Shown here piece after piece: positions 35,704-43,677 of a DNA stretch of 64,000 nucleotides. The notes under the pieces were generated by a model. The model was not told the DNA's origin and searched no databases. It worked only from the letters and a program-made list of their open reading frames with translations. The number at the start of each line of letters is the position of its first letter. Within the stretch, counting starts at the first letter, position 1. Position numbers and translations under genes: made by a program. Source of the stretch: Spartobacteria bacterium LR76 (GTDB taxonomy: Bacteria; Verrucomicrobiota; Verrucomicrobiia; Chthoniobacterales; Terrimicrobiaceae). Where the stretch lies: the NCBI GenBank assembly GCA_003054655.1, contig QAYZ01000009.1:1-64000 (forward strand). Reading direction: 5' to 3'.

Positions 35704-36347
35704 GATGCAGGCAGAAGATGCCGGATATCCCGAATGATCGCGTCCTCGTCCCTGAGCTTCCTGAGATCGTACATCACCCGCAGGCGGCCAGCCTCATCGA
35801 TGAGATAGGTGTAAGTGGAATGATCCATCGTATAATCGTCCGGCCTCCCGGGCAGAGGCAGGCGGCGATAGTAAGCACCATAGTCCTTCGCTACCGCCTC
35901 GATCTCCTCGGGGGTACCGGTAAGGCCGAGGAACTTCTCGTCAAAGAACGGCATGTACTCCGCCAGCTTTGCCGGGGTATCGCGCTGCGGATCGACTGTC
36001 ACAAAGATCACCTGGACCTTTTCCCGCTCCTCGGGGGTCAGGCCGCGATTGATCATCGCGAGATCCCCCAGGGATGTCGGGCAGATATTCGGACAGCTCG
36101 TGAATCCAAACTCCAGCAAGACGACCTTCCCCCGGAAGTCACTCAACTTCACCGGTCTGCCGGTCTGCCCGGTGAGTTGAAAATCCGGCAACGCCTTGTC
36201 CTCGGTATAGGAAGTGCCGTGAAACTGGTAAGGAGTCATCGCCGCCCACTGCCTCCAAAGGAACAGCAGCGCGCAAACAAGGAACAGGATGCCGCCGCAG
36301 ACAAGCCAGACGACGCGACTTTTCCGGGGTGCGGGGGCGTCGCTCAT
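35700..36347 (-). CDS. SCO1/SenC copper chaperone
   Basis: A 215-residue membrane-anchored thioredoxin-fold protein: one N-terminal helix (14-31), then LLEFGFTSCPNICPTSL with the copper-binding CxxxC (Cys85, Cys89). A further histidine copper ligand occurs near DHSTYTYLIDEAGR. SCO1 proteins load copper into the Cu-A site of cytochrome c oxidase. It overlaps PCuAC and the cytochrome gene by four bases each, so all three are probably translationally coupled. Confidence 0.93.
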   Translation of the reverse strand: MSDAPAPRKSRVVWLVCGGILFLVCALLFLWRQWAAMTPYQFHGTSYTEDKALPDFQLTGQTGRPVKLSDFRGKVVLLEFGFTSCPNICPTSLGDLAMINRGLTPEEREKVQVIFVTVDPQRDTPAKLAEYMPFFDEKFLGLTGTPEEIEAVAKDYGAYYRRLPLPGRPDDYTMDHSTYTYLIDEAGRLRVMYDLRKLRDEDAIIRDIRHLLPAS

Positions 36348-36814
36348 TTGGTCGGCGGCTGCTTGGACACCGGCAGGGTGATCTCCACCCTGGAGTTCCC
36401 GGGTTCAACATTGAGGACGAGGGTGACTTTGTCGCCTTCGTTGAGACGCTTTTTCAACCCCATCAGCATCAAATGATCCCCACCCGGCTCAAGCACCAGC
36501 CGCCCCTTGGGAGCAATGGTGAGATCCTTGACGAACTCCATGCCCATGACAGTCTGCCCGTTCACCTGCTTCTCGGTGGTGATCATCGGATCGACGGATT
36601 TGGCAACCGAGGTGGTCGCCCCGGTCAATCGCACGACCGAGTCGCCCGGGTTCCTGATGGTCAGATAGGCTGCGGTATTCTCATAGCCTGGCGGCACCGC
36701 CCGCACCCAGCCCCCCTCGATCGTCACCACCGGATCAGCCAGCAGAGCTGGCACCCCGGCGGCCAGCATGGAACACACAAGCAGGAGAGATTTTGTCCGA
36801 TGAAAACGTCGCAT
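36344..36814 (-). CDS. PCuAC-type periplasmic copper chaperone (atypical metal site)
   Basis: A 156-residue exported protein (signal peptide ending near PALLA) of the DUF461/PCuAC family that hands copper to SCO1 and Cu-A. The conserved AYLTIRN strand and the late HLMLMGL motif (His114, Met116) are present. The usual early histidine of the HxnM site is replaced; at that position the protein reads SVDPMITT. Met90 and Met92 (VMGM) could keep a methionine-only site. First gene of the operon; a RegA-like box lies 51-67 bases upstream of its start. Confidence 0.88.
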   Translation of the reverse strand: MRRFHRTKSLLLVCSMLAAGVPALLADPVVTIEGGWVRAVPPGYENTAAYLTIRNPGDSVVRLTGATTSVAKSVDPMITTEKQVNGQTVMGMEFVKDLTIAPKGRLVLEPGGDHLMLMGLKKRLNEGDKVTLVLNVEPGNSRVEITLPVSKQPPTK

Positions 36815-36864
36815 GGAACCACGCTAAACCTCGATCCGCCCGGGAACACGCCCGACCTGCCAGA

Positions 36865-36881
36865 TGCGACAAATTGCCGCA
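36865..36881. promoter_or_regulatory. RegA/PrrA-type box before the copper operon
   Basis: TGCGACAAATTGCCGCA matches GCGRC-N5-GYCGC, the operator shape reported for RegA/PrrA regulators. It lies in the 120-base gap between the DJ-1 protein gene and PCuAC, 51 bases before the latter. Two related elements lie before the RegB/RegA-like genes at 39692 and 39858. Confidence 0.55.
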
Positions 36882-36934
36882 CCCCCGACAATCACCGCAG
36901 AGCAGCCGCCGCCTGCCCAGAGACACGCCTGCAC

Positions 36935-37783
36935 CTAGATCGGAGGCATCGCATGCTTCCTGATCGTGTCGGCACAGAGGTCCACAAATGGTTTATGCAT
37001 TTCGTTTAGCAGCGCGACGACCTCGGGATCGGCAGTCTTTGGATCGCCTCCCCCAGGGAATGGCGGATGCGGATCGTATTGCGCTAGGAGTTCCATCCCT
37101 TTTGCGTAAAAATCTCCCCGATAGTGCTGAACGAGGCGGAGGGCAAAATCCAACCCCGCGGTAACCCCTGCGCCGGTCACGCGATTGCGGTCGATCACCA
37201 CTCGCTCATCGGTAGGGATCGCACCCACCAGAGGAAGCAGTCCCCTGGTCTGCCAATGGCTGGTGGCCCTGTACCCATGGAGAAGACCAGCCGCCCCCAG
37301 GAGCAGGGACCCGGTGCACACGCTGCCGGCCATTTCCGCAGCACCTCCGACGTCGCGCAGGAATCGCAATGTCTCCCGATCCGCCATGGCGTCGAGCGTG
37401 CCTGAAGTGCCCCCGGGCACGACCAGCAACGTGGGTCTGGTCGGGCAAGTGCCGAAGGTGAAATGGGGAACGACCTGATATCCGGTCTCGCACATGACAG
37501 GCTTCCCGTCCTTTGACACCAACCGCACCTTGGCTCCCATCATCCCAGCCAGGATGTACTCCGGCCCAAGGGCATCAATGGCCGTAAAACCGGGATAGAT
37601 GAAGATCAGTATCGTCTCCTCTCCGAGAGTGATCCGGGGATACTGACCCGGGATCGGATCGGCCTTGGGCACCGTCGCCACGGGTTCAGGAGCCCGACCG
37701 CAGGAGGGAAGGGCAAGCCCTCCTCCAAGAACCGTCAGAAGGTCGATAAATCTGCGTCGCGTGAACGGATTGATTTCTTTCAT
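36935..37783 (-). CDS. DJ-1/PfpI-family protein with Tat-like signal
   Basis: A 282-residue protein. The N-terminus NPFTRRRFIDLLTVLGGGLALPSC combines twin arginines, a hydrophobic stretch and a lipobox-like Cys, implying export, possibly as a lipoprotein. The DJ-1/PfpI domain has the nucleophile elbow GSVCTGSLLLGAAGLL, as in isonitrile hydratase-like proteins. Export of a DJ-1 fold is uncommon. ATG 37783 has GGAAAG upstream; an upstream TTG is less likely. It lies 57 bases after the pseudopilin gene. Confidence 0.82.
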   Translation of the reverse strand: MKEINPFTRRRFIDLLTVLGGGLALPSCGRAPEPVATVPKADPIPGQYPRITLGEETILIFIYPGFTAIDALGPEYILAGMMGAKVRLVSKDGKPVMCETGYQVVPHFTFGTCPTRPTLLVVPGGTSGTLDAMADRETLRFLRDVGGAAEMAGSVCTGSLLLGAAGLLHGYRATSHWQTRGLLPLVGAIPTDERVVIDRNRVTGAGVTAGLDFALRLVQHYRGDFYAKGMELLAQYDPHPPFPGGGDPKTADPEVVALLNEMHKPFVDLCADTIRKHAMPPI

Positions 37784-37840
37784 GACTGAAGACTTTCCGG
37801 CAGTCGCATCGTCAAAACCCTGCAAGGATGCACTGGATTG

Positions 37841-38611
37841 CTAATAGTAGTAGTTTCCCATGGCATGCCTGATCTGCACGTCATCGCCCCCGAAGCTGAT
37901 GAGTTTCCTCGGCACCCACTCGGCAGAACCATCCGACCATCCCCGATAAAACCCCTCGATCTCCGGCTCCTTAAAAACGAAATCCGGATAGGCAAAGACC
38001 GTATCGTAGTGAAAGCACTCATAACGCCGAGCCTCGGAGCTGTTAAACTCCGCCAGCAAAGTCGCCCACAGCACCCCTCTCCGGAGATTCTTTCTATCTG
38101 CCGCATGCTCTGGATGGGTGATCGTGCCCAACCCCATCTTTGCCATCGGCGACTCATCCAACCGTCCGACATAAACATAACCCGTATAAAGGCCTCCCCC
38201 GACGGTCATTCCTTCCGCCTTGCCCGAGTCGCGAGCCAGCGGATCATTGATCCATGCGGGTTGTTTGCGACGTTTCGGCCACGCGGTTACAGATCCGGCC
38301 GGGATCGGCATGTTGCAGTAGTCGGCCACGATGGCGAGCCTGTTCGTGGAGATGCTACTGGGCACCCAGGTATCCATGGGCGGAAACTCGCCCTTGTCCG
38401 CAAAATACAGAATATCGGCCTGAACGAAGGTCCGCAGATTGCTCAGACTGCCCACCTTCCTGGCCTTGCGCACGCCCTTGATCGCATTGGGCACAGCCAT
38501 CACAGCCAGCGCCAGGATGAGGACCATCACCACGAGCAGCTCGATCAAGGTGAAGCCGCGCCCTTTGCTGGCACGAGCGCCCCACCCTCCGGACTTCGTC
38601 GCAGACAGCAT
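37841..38611 (-). CDS. Prepilin-type protein, pseudopilin-like
   Basis: A 256-residue protein with GFTLIELLVVMVLILALAVMAVPNAIKG, a prepilin leader and helix. The downstream domain is Trp/Tyr-rich and ends in MGNYYY. It starts 9 bases after the stop of the PEP-CTERM gene in the same direction, so both are probably one transcript. I cannot name the family. Verrucomicrobia carry many such proteins, often with a DUF1559-like or other variable tail. Confidence 0.83.
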   Translation of the reverse strand: MLSATKSGGWGARASKGRGFTLIELLVVMVLILALAVMAVPNAIKGVRKARKVGSLSNLRTFVQADILYFADKGEFPPMDTWVPSSISTNRLAIVADYCNMPIPAGSVTAWPKRRKQPAWINDPLARDSGKAEGMTVGGGLYTGYVYVGRLDESPMAKMGLGTITHPEHAADRKNLRRGVLWATLLAEFNSSEARRYECFHYDTVFAYPDFVFKEPEIEGFYRGWSDGSAEWVPRKLISFGGDDVQIRHAMGNYYY

Positions 38612-38620
38612 ACGGAAAGG

Positions 38621-39529
38621 CTAAGCCTTCCGCCTGGAGCGTCGCAGGCACCACAGAACGATCACGCCCGACAAAAGAAGAGCCCAGGTTGATGGCTCGG
38701 GAACGACCGAGGCGGTCAGATTGAGGGTGCCAATATTCGTGCCGCTGGAAGCAAACCCATCCCAGTAGGACACGCCTCCGGCGACCAGCACATCTCCGAA
38801 GATATTGAGTTCATTGGTCAGACTGTCAAACGTGATAGACACATTGGAAAGGTCGGCAAAAAGAAACGGATTGAAGCCCGAAGCGAAGCTGACCAGGGCA
38901 AGACCTGAGTTGACGCCGGTTGCGCGGTCCGGGATATAAACCAAGGCAAAATCTCCGTTGATCAGACTGCCCGTGCTGCCGTAAGGATTCCATCGCGTCA
39001 TGTTGGAAAGCCCGATCTTCTCGCCGATGCCGGTCACAAACATGGATGAGGAATCCGCCGTCGAGGCGCTCCATCCGCTCAGGAAGCTTTCCGTACTGAA
39101 GTTCTCAGTGTCAAACTGGAGCGTGGTCGTCTGGAGCGAACGTCCAGCCACCGGGGTCGGCGTGTAGCCATAAGGACGAATCGGGTCGTTCAGTACCACA
39201 TAGTCGACACCGGCGATATTCGTCGTGATGTAGCCTTCGTTACCGGGATTGACCTGCACATTGTTTGTACTGTCCCAGGCTGTGATGTAGCTATACGTGG
39301 CGGTGTCATCGAAATAGGCATTAAACTCGTACAAACCAGCCACGGCGGGGTTGTTCTTCTTGAACGTAAGAGTCGTGGACCCGCCGGAAAGAGTTGCAGC
39401 AGAAACCTGGCCGATCCCGGCAAGCGCGCAAAACCCGACCACCGCAATGGCGCTACCGCCCAATCGGGCAAACTTTCTGAAGGGGACAAAACCGGAACCA
39501 GGTGGCGAGAACAGTGTTTTTTGTATCAT
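38621..39529 (-). CDS. PEP-CTERM anchored extracellular protein
   Basis: A 302-residue protein. The N-terminus has a basic start and the hydrophobic stretch AIAVVGFCALAGIGQVSAA, a signal peptide. The mature part is a Thr/Ser/Gly-rich beta domain. The C-terminus has the sorting signal VVPEPSTWALLLSGVIVLWC, then LRRSRRKA: PEP motif, membrane helix and basic tail. PEP-CTERM proteins are processed by exosortases and surface-attached or secreted. No exosortase gene is visible in the window. Divergent from regB across a 387-base gap. Confidence 0.88.
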   Translation of the reverse strand: MIQKTLFSPPGSGFVPFRKFARLGGSAIAVVGFCALAGIGQVSAATLSGGSTTLTFKKNNPAVAGLYEFNAYFDDTATYSYITAWDSTNNVQVNPGNEGYITTNIAGVDYVVLNDPIRPYGYTPTPVAGRSLQTTTLQFDTENFSTESFLSGWSASTADSSSMFVTGIGEKIGLSNMTRWNPYGSTGSLINGDFALVYIPDRATGVNSGLALVSFASGFNPFLFADLSNVSITFDSLTNELNIFGDVLVAGGVSYWDGFASSGTNIGTLNLTASVVPEPSTWALLLSGVIVLWCLRRSRRKA

Positions 39530-39691
39530 GATCTTATAAGCATGTGGATTTATGAAGCGAGGCCATGAGTTGCTAATACAGCCATACAGACCAGGCGGCA
39601 GGTCGAAGGATCAGGCAATTCCCCCCCCACCGTTTCAACGTGCAGGGTTCTAGGCGACGGAAACGCCCTCCATCAAGGCGCATGTGCCTGA

Positions 39692-39708
39692 TGCGACACT
39701 TTGCCGCA
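39692..39708. promoter_or_regulatory. RegA/PrrA-type box (copy 2)
   Basis: TGCGACACTTTGCCGCA fits GCGRC-N5-GYCGC. It lies 163 bases before the PEP-CTERM start and 209 before the regB start, so it may serve either or both. Confidence 0.5.
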
Positions 39709-39857
39709 CCTTCCGGGCGCACTACCTGGTGACAGCGATCACCAAAACGGATAAGCCTTGGACCATGGCCCGCGGGTTCACGACAGTTCTTTATTTACTC
39801 TCACCGCGAGGGGCGGCGTGCACACACGTTGCCTCTCGCTATTTTTCCGCCCCTTAG

Positions 39858-39874
39858 TGCGGCAAATTGCCGCA
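39858..39874. promoter_or_regulatory. RegA/PrrA-type box (copy 3, palindromic)
   Basis: TGCGGCAAATTGCCGCA is a perfect 8-1-8 inverted repeat with the GCGGC-N5-GCCGC form. It ends 42 bases before the regB start, a position suited to autoregulation. Confidence 0.6.
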
Positions 39875-39916
39875 CCCCGGAGTTGTTTTCGCGCCTGCAA
39901 ATGGAATGATGCCATC

Positions 39917-41185
39917 ATGTTTGACATGTCTTCCCGCATTGAATCCATCGCACCGGGCCTTCGGTGGCTGATCCGATTGCGCTGGCTCTCGCTGGCGGGG
40001 CAGTGCCTGCTGTTTCTCATCAGCGCCTATTACCTGCACATTGAGCTCCCCCTGGGCATCCTGATCCCCTGCCTCGCGATCACGGCAGGCAGCAATCTCT
40101 TTGTCGCCCTGCGAGGCGAAAGGCTTCGCCAGACGGAGTGCAGCGCGGCGTTGCTCCTGCTCGACACGCTCACGCTCTCGGTCATGCTCTACTGGCTGGG
40201 CGGTCCGCACAATCCCTTCACCGCATTCTACCTCCTGCATATCACGATCGCCGCAGTGCTCCTGCCCGCACTCTGGACCTGGATCGGCGTGGGCATTTGC
40301 TCGGCCTGCTATGCCCTCCTCTTCCTGTCCCCTTACGAGATCAAAAGTGCGCTGGGGATCAGTTGCTGCGGGAGCTTTGACTTCCACCTCCAGGGCATGC
40401 TGCTCGCCATGGTGCTCGTCGGCATCTGTATTGCCTTTTTCGTGGGACAGCTCAAGACCGTGCTTGCCACCCGGGAGGTCCAGTTGCAGGAGGCGATGAT
40501 GCTCGGAGTACGCAACGAGAAATTTGCCGGGCTGGCCACGCTGGCTGCGGGGGTCGCGCATGAACTGGCCACGCCGCTCAACACGATCGCCATCATCAGC
40601 TCCGACCTGGAGAAGCAGGCGTGCGACCAATGCGAGAACACCGGCTGCCTGGCCGACGCCAAGGTGATCCGCTCCGAGGTGGAGCGCTGCCGGATCATCC
40701 TCGAGAAGCTCAGCGAGAACACAACGGACAGCATCGGCGAGAATCCGCAATCGTTCATCCTCGGGGAGATCCCGGCGCGTTTGAAGGAATTCCTCAGCCC
40801 GACGAACCATGCGCGTCTTTCCGCCGAGGTCGCTGATCCCAGGCTCGTGATCTTCGTTCCCTCCACCACACTCCTGCAATCTCTCGCCGTGCTGGTGAAG
40901 AATGCATGCGAGGCCGACGAATCCGGCCAACCTGTGACTCTGCGCATCGAGACCGACGAGGAGCGAGTCCTCGCCACGGTCCTGGATAAAGGCCCGGGCA
41001 TGACAGCCGAGGTCGCAGCGCGTGCGGGCGAGCCGTTCTTCACGACCAAGGAGCCAGGGAAAGGGATGGGACTCGGGCTCTTCCTCGTTCGCATGTTTAC
41101 CGAGCGGATGAAGGGGCGCCTCGACATCAAGACCGACCCCGGCAAAGGCACCCGGGTTTCCCTGGAGTTTCCCCTCACCGCGTGA
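39917..41185 (+). CDS. RegB/PrrB/ActS-like redox sensor kinase
   Basis: A 422-residue membrane histidine kinase. Six hydrophobic segments are followed by the dimerisation and ATPase domains. GGPHNPF (95-101), the quinone-binding signature of RegB proteins, lies between segments. The H-box is GVAHELATPLNTIAI with His215; Cys258 in EVERCRIILEKL matches the position of the redox-active RegB cysteine. An additional CDQCENTGC (236-244) is unusual. The N box is LVKNACEAD, and GMGLGLFLV is in the G box. The ATG at 39917 begins just before the first helix. Overall RegBA-type pair is well supported; its ligand is not. Confidence 0.9.
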   Translation: MFDMSSRIESIAPGLRWLIRLRWLSLAGQCLLFLISAYYLHIELPLGILIPCLAITAGSNLFVALRGERLRQTECSAALLLLDTLTLSVMLYWLGGPHNPFTAFYLLHITIAAVLLPALWTWIGVGICSACYALLFLSPYEIKSALGISCCGSFDFHLQGMLLAMVLVGICIAFFVGQLKTVLATREVQLQEAMMLGVRNEKFAGLATLAAGVAHELATPLNTIAIISSDLEKQACDQCENTGCLADAKVIRSEVERCRIILEKLSENTTDSIGENPQSFILGEIPARLKEFLSPTNHARLSAEVADPRLVIFVPSTTLLQSLAVLVKNACEADESGQPVTLRIETDEERVLATVLDKGPGMTAEVAARAGEPFFTTKEPGKGMGLGLFLVRMFTERMKGRLDIKTDPGKGTRVSLEFPLTA

Positions 41186-41189
41186 CCGT

Positions 41190-41699
41190 ATGAAAATCGC
41201 CCTCATCGACGACGACGAGGTCTTTCGCGAGACACTCGCGCGCTCCCTGCGCAGACGCGACCATGAGGTGATCGCCATCGATGGACAGCAGGCCGGGGAG
41301 GAGTGCCGGAATTTTCAACCCGAGGCGATCCTGCTCGATCTCAAGATGCCCGGGCAGACCGGGCTGACGTTGATTCCCCGCCTGAAGGAAGTCGTCCCGG
41401 GGGCCAGGATCGTCATGCTGACCGGCTACGGAAGCATTTCGACGGCCATGGAGGCCGTGAAGCTCGGCTGTTCCGACTACCTCATGAAACCGGTCGACAG
41501 CGACCAGATCGAGGCCGCGCTGGAAGGAAGAGCCAAACCACCGGAGGTGGACGTACCCACCCTCGACCGGGTGGAGTGGGAGCACCTCCAGCGCATCCTC
41601 GCGGACTGTGGCAACAACATCAGCCAGGCGGCAAGGCTGCTCGGAATCGACCGCCGGTCGCTCCAGCGCAAACTGGCCAAGTATCCGCCTCCGCGATAA
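41190..41699 (+). CDS. RegA/PrrA-like response regulator
   Basis: A 169-residue two-domain regulator. The receiver domain has DDDE at residues 7-10, the phospho-acceptor Asp50 (LLDLKMPG) and the KPVD lysine. The C-terminal helix-turn-helix EWEHLQRILADCGNNISQAARLLGIDRRSLQRKL closely resembles the Fis-like DNA-binding domain of RegA/PrrA, with a proline-rich hinge (PPEVDVPTLDRV) before it. It starts 4 bases after regB. It is the likely protein that binds the TGCGRC-N5-GCCGCA boxes. Confidence 0.92.
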   Translation: MKIALIDDDEVFRETLARSLRRRDHEVIAIDGQQAGEECRNFQPEAILLDLKMPGQTGLTLIPRLKEVVPGARIVMLTGYGSISTAMEAVKLGCSDYLMKPVDSDQIEAALEGRAKPPEVDVPTLDRVEWEHLQRILADCGNNISQAARLLGIDRRSLQRKLAKYPPPR

Positions 41700-41770
41700 C
41701 CGTGCCACCCCGCTGGGGCCTTGCTAAAGAAATCTCGCCCGACCGCAGCAAGTGAGATAAGCTGCGTTTC

Positions 41771-42265
41771 ATGAGAACCGTCCCCCACCTTCTCCTCGCC
41801 CTGTTCCTCGCCGGAAGCACGCTTCACGCCGTCGATGCGCCGAAAGATCCAGACCAGGCTGCATCGGAAAACCTCAAGCAGGCCAGGCAGATGTACGAAG
41901 AGGCCAAAAGCCACGCTGAACAGGCGGCCAAATGCGCCAAGGAGGATGCCGACGTGTTAAGTAAATTTGCCCAGATGACTTTCGAGGAGGCGGAGTGGCT
42001 CCAGCGAAGCGGCGAGGCCTACGAGAAAAAGCAGATCAGGCTCGCGGAACGCTACCTGCAAAAGGCCCGGGAGCTTTGTGAAAAGCGCGGAAAGCTCGGC
42101 GATAAGATTGCCGCCATCTATCAAAAGGAGTGCGACAAGTCATCGGCGGCCACAGCATCAAAAAAGAAGGATGAGGCGGAGGCCAAAGCCGAGCGGCTGG
42201 CCGAGATCGAAAAGAAGGAAGCCGAACTCGCCGCTGAGAAAAAGCTCCTCCTGAACAAGGACTGA
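41771..42265 (+). CDS. Exported coiled-coil protein, unknown function
   Basis: A 164-residue protein with signal peptide MRTVPHLLLALFLAGSTLHA and a Lys/Glu/Ala-rich helical mature region, ending in a basic-acidic coiled coil (AEIEKKEAELAAEKKLLLNKD). No family is recognised. It follows regA by 71 bases, so it may be co-transcribed, but that gap allows its own promoter. Confidence 0.7.
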   Translation: MRTVPHLLLALFLAGSTLHAVDAPKDPDQAASENLKQARQMYEEAKSHAEQAAKCAKEDADVLSKFAQMTFEEAEWLQRSGEAYEKKQIRLAERYLQKARELCEKRGKLGDKIAAIYQKECDKSSAATASKKKDEAEAKAERLAEIEKKEAELAAEKKLLLNKD

Positions 42266-42297
42266 ATCCCCGACGCCGCCTTCTTCCAAGGAAGCGC

Positions 42298-42400
42298 TCA
42301 GGCCGCGGCGACCGAACGGACGCTACCGAGATTAGCCAGGATTTCCCGAGTAGCCGCGGATTGATTGAGCACGTAGAAATGAATGCCCGCAACCCCCGTG
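42298..42400 (-). pseudogene. metF 3' remnant (methylenetetrahydrofolate reductase)
   Basis: The reverse strand encodes GVAGIHFYVLNQSAATREIL followed by ANLGSVRSVAAA and a stop. This is the conserved C-terminal end of MetF, including the VPGIHFYxLN-type motif. Upstream of about 42400 the similarity stops and no MetF catalytic region follows, so only about 32 codons remain. Deletion during recombination is the simplest reading. Confidence 0.75.
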
Positions 42401-42437
42401 GTGCAAAAGATCCACGCACTGCTCGGTGGCATAGTGA

Positions 42438-42572
42438 ACGCGTCGATTGCAGAGTCGGCTTTACGTGGCGACAAAGACCTCGACCTCGACGCTGGCGTAT
42501 ATGCAGGAGTTCATTCGCATCATGCGCGAGGTGAGTTTTGCGACGCTGAAAGGGATCAAGGAGATCGCTTAG
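42438..42572 (+). pseudogene. Unidentified C-terminal gene fragment
   Basis: This frame has a stop at 42435-42437 and runs to TAG at 42570, encoding about 44 residues with coding-like content, including TLAYMQEFIRIMREVSF and ATLKGIKEIA. No start codon at its head and no known family; it converges with the metF remnant and overlaps the PEP-CTERM stop. It may be a second truncated gene end. Confidence 0.3.
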
Positions 42573-43570
42573 CGAGAAGCCTCCGGCCTGACCCTACGCG
42601 AGAAGCGGTGTGCCAGCAGAAAGCCCGCGGCGGCAACAATGAGCACCGCCATCGTTGACGGCTCGGGAACCACCATTGCCTCGCTCGGATCACCCAGCGT
42701 GCCAGCAATACTGTAGGAGCGCAGAACCATCGATCCATCAGAGGCATCGCCAGCGATCAATCCCGTGAGACTGGTCAGCGTTGTTCCGCTAAGGATATTG
42801 AAAAGGATGTTTCCCTCGGGCGTCGCAGATCCCAGGAAGGAAAAGCTCTCCGCGTCGCTGCCAAGCGGCCCGGTACCGGTACCCCAGAAGTATCCGTTGT
42901 GATAATCGGTCACACTGAAGCTTCCTGATCCATCGCTGCCGAAGAGCTCATTATTTTGCATCGTCCAGGTGGTCCCTTGCATCCAGTTCCACTCTGGAGA
43001 GCGGAGTTGCGATGGTGACACCTCGAGAGGGGGCAACGTGGTTCCCTGCGAGTAGGGGGCCATGTACGCCCAGTGAGTAATGTAGGAGGAACCTCCCGAG
43101 ATCATCTGCATCTCGAAATAGGTCGTGCCCTCCACGGTGCGCAGTTGCCCGATGCCTATGGTGGTCGGCGAGCCCTCGTTTGAGAAGAGGATGCGCACCT
43201 GGCCACTGTCGGTCACGATGCCGTTCATGGAGTTTGACGACGTATACGTCGTCCCACCGATCTCGAACTCGGCACTGGACGAACCAGTGAACTGCCCGTT
43301 CACCACCTCGCCCAGCGACCAGATGGTCTGATCCGCAATCGGGATGGCGTCAGAAAGGTCCGTCGCGGAGGCGGAGTATGCCAGTATGTTCTGTGTCGGC
43401 ACGTACCACTGAGTATTGCTAAAGACCGAATCCCAATCGGTGGACTGGGAGCGGGCCTCTGGCAAAGCGCAAATACTGAAGGCTGCGGCGGCCAGCACTC
43501 GCGATCCACTCTGAAACCAGCCTCGCCGCAAAAGGACGAGATCCTTTGAAATCAAGCGGGGAAACACCAT
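42569..43570 (-). CDS. PEP-CTERM anchored protein, second copy
   Basis: About 333 residues. A signal-like N-terminus (VLAAAAFSICALPEARS) is followed by a Ser/Gly/Thr-rich beta domain with aromatic residues and the C-terminal VVPEPSTMAVLIVAAAGFLL anchor and RRVRPEASR tail. The sequence resembles the first PEP-CTERM protein only in this signal and low-complexity character. ATG 43570 is assumed; the frame is open to 43609. A divergent NarL-type regulator follows. Confidence 0.83.
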   Translation of the reverse strand: MVFPRLISKDLVLLRRGWFQSGSRVLAAAAFSICALPEARSQSTDWDSVFSNTQWYVPTQNILAYSASATDLSDAIPIADQTIWSLGEVVNGQFTGSSSAEFEIGGTTYTSSNSMNGIVTDSGQVRILFSNEGSPTTIGIGQLRTVEGTTYFEMQMISGGSSYITHWAYMAPYSQGTTLPPLEVSPSQLRSPEWNWMQGTTWTMQNNELFGSDGSGSFSVTDYHNGYFWGTGTGPLGSDAESFSFLGSATPEGNILFNILSGTTLTSLTGLIAGDASDGSMVLRSYSIAGTLGDPSEAMVVPEPSTMAVLIVAAAGFLLAHRFSRRVRPEASR

Positions 43571-43677
43571 CACATGACAAATACACGTCTTTCGAGGAGA
43601 AGTCATCACCTGCGTCGTGTGATACTGACGAAAGGCTCAGGGCGTTCCCTGAGTATCGCGCGCCCCGGAGTGAGTGT

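Larger units (their letters stand above)
39530..39916. promoter_or_regulatory. 387-base control region between the PEP-CTERM gene and regB
   Basis: No protein gene is evident. The first 90 bases beside the PEP-CTERM start are AT-rich (TATCATGATCTTATAAGC) and could hold its promoter. Two RegA-type boxes (39692 and 39858) lie toward regB. A run of nine cytosines at about 39621 stands out. Both divergent genes may be controlled from here. Confidence 0.5.
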
